NCBI GenBank assembly: GCA_029265615.1
Contig: JAJUIB010000013.1
Location: 22,344-86,343 of the forward strand
DNA: 64,000 bases
Source: Spirochaetota bacterium
Lineage (GTDB): Bacteria > Spirochaetota > Spirochaetia > Treponematales > Rectinemataceae
Reading direction: 5' to 3'
The notes under the pieces were generated by a model. It ran no database searches and had not been told where the DNA came from. It was given only the letters and a program-made list of their open reading frames with translations. A program made the position numbers and the translations under genes. Of this stretch, positions 62,282 through 64,000 are shown piece after piece. Position 1 is the first letter of the stretch; every line of letters begins with the position of its first letter.

Positions 62282-64000
62282 TCATGCGACCGCCCATTCC
62301 GACGAGAGCAGCGCAGCCTGCTCCAGCACCGTCTGCGTCGCCTTTTCCTGCTTGTCCGGCGGGTAGCCGTGCTTGCGCAGGATCCGCTTGACCAGCACTC
62401 GCAGTTGCGCGCGCACGTTCTCGCGCAGGGTCCAGTCGATCGTCACGTTCGCGCGCACGGTGGCGACCAGCTCCCGCGCAAGGGTTCGCAACGTCTCGTC
62501 TCCCAACACCTTGACCGCGCTGTCGTTGGTCTCCAGCGCGTCGTAGAACGCCAGCTCGTCCTCCGAGAGGCCCAGCGACTGCCCGCGCGCGATTGCCTCC
62601 CGCATTTCCTTGGCCAGCGCGATCAGCTCCTCGATCACCTGCGCCGCCTCGATCGCGCGATTCTGGTAGCGGCGGATGGTCTGCTCCAGCAGCTCGGCGA
62701 ACGAGCGCGCCTGCACGACGTTCTTGCGCCGGCGGGCCGCGAGTTCCCCCTTGAGCAGCTTCTGCAGCAGCTCGACCGCGAGGTTTCGCTGCGGCATCCC
62801 GCGCACCTCGGCCAGGAACTCGTCGGAGAGGATGGAGAGGTCCGGCTTCTGGAGCCCGGCCGCGGCGAAGATGTCCACGACGCCTTCGGGGGCGATCGCG
62901 CGGGAGATGATTTGGCGCACGGCGTGATCGATCTCTTCCTCCGGGCGCGCCTCTCCCGGCGCGCGCTTGGCGAGTACCGCCTGCACCGCCTGGAAGAAGG
63001 CCACGTCGTCACGGATGCGCAGCGCCTCCTCGTGCGGAACAGCGAGGGCGAACGCCTGCGACAGCTCGCGGACGGCGCGAAGACAGCGATCCTTCCCGTT
63101 CTCCTGCCGCAGCACATGCTCCTGCGCGGCGGGCAGCAGGCCCACGCGCTCGGCCGGCGTGCCGGTCCTCCACTTCGACCGGTCGAAGCCGTGAAAGAGC
63201 CCGCAGCAGACCTCGTACTTCTCCAGCATCAGGGCCACGGCCTCGTCCTGGTCCAGCGCCGTGCGGCCCGTGCCGCCGCTCTCGGTGTAGGTGGCGAGCG
63301 CGGCCTTCAGCTCCTGGGCGAGGCCCAGGTAGTCCACCACCAGCCCGCCGGGTTTGTCCTTGAACACGCGGTTCACCCGCGCGATGGCCTGCATCAGTCC
63401 GTGGCCGCGCATCGGCTTGTCGAGGTACATCGTGTGCAGGCTCGGCGCGTCGAAGCCGGTGAGCCACATATCGCGCACCAGCACGATGCGCAGCGGATCC
63501 GCGGCGTCGCGGAAACGGTTGGCGAGCGCCTCGCGCTGCGGCTTGTTGCGGATGTGCGGCTGCCAGTCCGGCGGGTCCGACGCGGAGCCGGTCATGACGA
63601 CCTTGACGCTCCCGCGCGCGTCGTCCTCGTCCTGCCAGCCGGGCCGCAGCTTCACGATCTCGCGGTACAGCTCCACGCAGATGCGCCGGCTCATGCAGAC
63701 GACCATGGCCTTGCCGTCCATCGCCTCCAGCCGCTTCTCGAAGTGCTCGACGATGTCGCACGCCACGAGCGCGAGCCGCTTCTCCGAGCCCACCACGGCC
63801 TCGAGCTGCGCCCACTTGGTCTTGAGCTTCTCCTTCCTCTCGACCTCCTCGCCTTCGGTGGCTTCCTCGAAGTCCGGGTCGATCTTCGGCCGTTCGGCCT
63901 CGTCGAGCGCGAGCTTGGCGAGCCGGCTCTCGTAGTAGATGGGCACCGTGGCGCCGTCCTGCACGGCGCGCTGGATGTCGTAGACGCTGATGTAGTCGCC
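62282..64000 (-). CDS. hsdR: Type I restriction enzyme R subunit, C-terminal part (runs off the right edge)
   Basis: Only the C-terminal 572 residues are in the window; the frame is open to base 64000 (…[24 protein letters not shown]). Helicase domain 2 is visible: [38 protein letters not shown] (motif V) and [20 protein letters not shown] (motif VI, ARVNR). The last 300 residues are the HsdR C-terminal helical domain with the ending [10 protein letters not shown]. Codon use (CTG for leucine, high CAG/GAG) differs from the spirochete-type CTC preference, suggesting transfer from another phylum. hsdM and hsdS would lie outside. Confidence 0.93.
   Translation of the reverse strand, partial: GDYISVYDIQRAVQDGATVPIYYESRLAKLALDEAERPKIDPDFEEATEGEEVERKEKLKTKWAQLEAVVGSEKRLALVACDIVEHFEKRLEAMDGKAMVVCMSRRICVELYREIVKLRPGWQDEDDARGSVKVVMTGSASDPPDWQPHIRNKPQREALANRFRDAADPLRIVLVRDMWLTGFDAPSLHTMYLDKPMRGHGLMQAIARVNRVFKDKPGGLVVDYLGLAQELKAALATYTESGGTGRTALDQDEAVALMLEKYEVCCGLFHGFDRSKWRTGTPAERVGLLPAAQEHVLRQENGKDRCLRAVRELSQAFALAVPHEEALRIRDDVAFFQAVQAVLAKRAPGEARPEEEIDHAVRQIISRAIAPEGVVDIFAAAGLQKPDLSILSDEFLAEVRGMPQRNLAVELLQKLLKGELAARRRKNVVQARSFAELLEQTIRRYQNRAIEAAQVIEELIALAKEMREAIARGQSLGLSEDELAFYDALETNDSAVKVLGDETLRTLARELVATVRANVTIDWTLRENVRAQLRVLVKRILRKHGYPPDKQEKATQTVLEQAALLSSEWAVA

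Overview
The window comes from a GC-rich member of the Spirochaetes, probably a Treponema/Spirochaeta-type lineage. The evidence is a 286-residue FlaB core flagellin of the periplasmic-flagellum type, a separate flgF-flgG-flgJ(rod-binding) cluster, an HprK/HPr pair without a visible transporter PTS, and several long proteins that look lineage-specific. Protein genes strongly prefer GC-ending codons, especially CTC for leucine. Genes are packed tightly, with many 4-bp ATGA overlaps.

Layout, left to right. 0.1-6.4 kb: flaB; an uncharacterised 575-aa protein; and, on the minus strand, a translation/replication cluster of five tRNAs (four tRNA-Ser isoacceptors and one tRNA-Arg), the 4.5S SRP RNA, dnaX, ybaB and recR. 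6.5-10.2 kb: a small unknown protein, a membrane-anchored solute-binding-like protein, dusB and tatD. 10.4-15.8 kb: a minus-strand overlapping operon yqeC-yqeB-pyrG-lptC-lptA-lptB, which joins selenium-dependent molybdenum hydroxylase maturation, CTP synthesis and Lpt (lipopolysaccharide export-type) proteins. 15.9-17.4 kb: an unknown protein and a PAS sensor whose kinase region has lost its phospho-acceptor histidine. 17.6-20.8 kb: flagellar rod genes and two paralogous small exported proteins. 21-27.8 kb: a DEAD-box-type protein with all ATPase motifs degraded, a YgjV-like membrane protein, a type II NADH dehydrogenase fused to a DoxX-like membrane domain, a polyprenyl synthase (together suggesting quinone respiration) and mntP. 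28-34.2 kb: copA and the grpE-dnaK-dnaJ operon.

34.5-42.7 kb: a long plus-strand series rpoN-hpf-hprK-ptsH-ntrY-ntrX-lexA-holA. It puts sigma-54, ribosome hibernation, HPr signalling, a nitrogen-type two-component system and the SOS repressor in one transcription direction. 42.7-51.7 kb, minus strand: an alpha-glucosidase, a 2Fe-2S ferredoxin, a GAF-GGDEF cyclase, purL and purQ, and an unknown 612-aa protein. 51.8-60.2 kb: a TPR lipoprotein, a DHH phosphoesterase, a TraB-family protein, a YchJ-like protein, a CBS/DRTGG pyrophosphatase, an alpha-galactosidase and pth.

After pth (60,235 onward) the composition changes sharply. An AT-rich accessory stretch carries a wrecked mazEF toxin-antitoxin locus, an N-terminally truncated IS3-family transposase, an apparently intact vapBC locus with a palindromic operator, and then a GC-rich type I restriction subunit (hsdR) with foreign codon use that runs off the right edge. 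This looks like a defence/mobile island inserted beside pth.

The most unusual items are the pseudo-helicase and its long leader, the pseudo-histidine kinase, back-to-back rpoN and grpE promoters that share one -35 hexamer, a recurring near-leaderless promoter layout, a G-run/14-bp hairpin at the start of the DHH gene, and the decayed mazEF locus. No CRISPR array or integrase was seen. No wholly new multi-gene system could be demonstrated.
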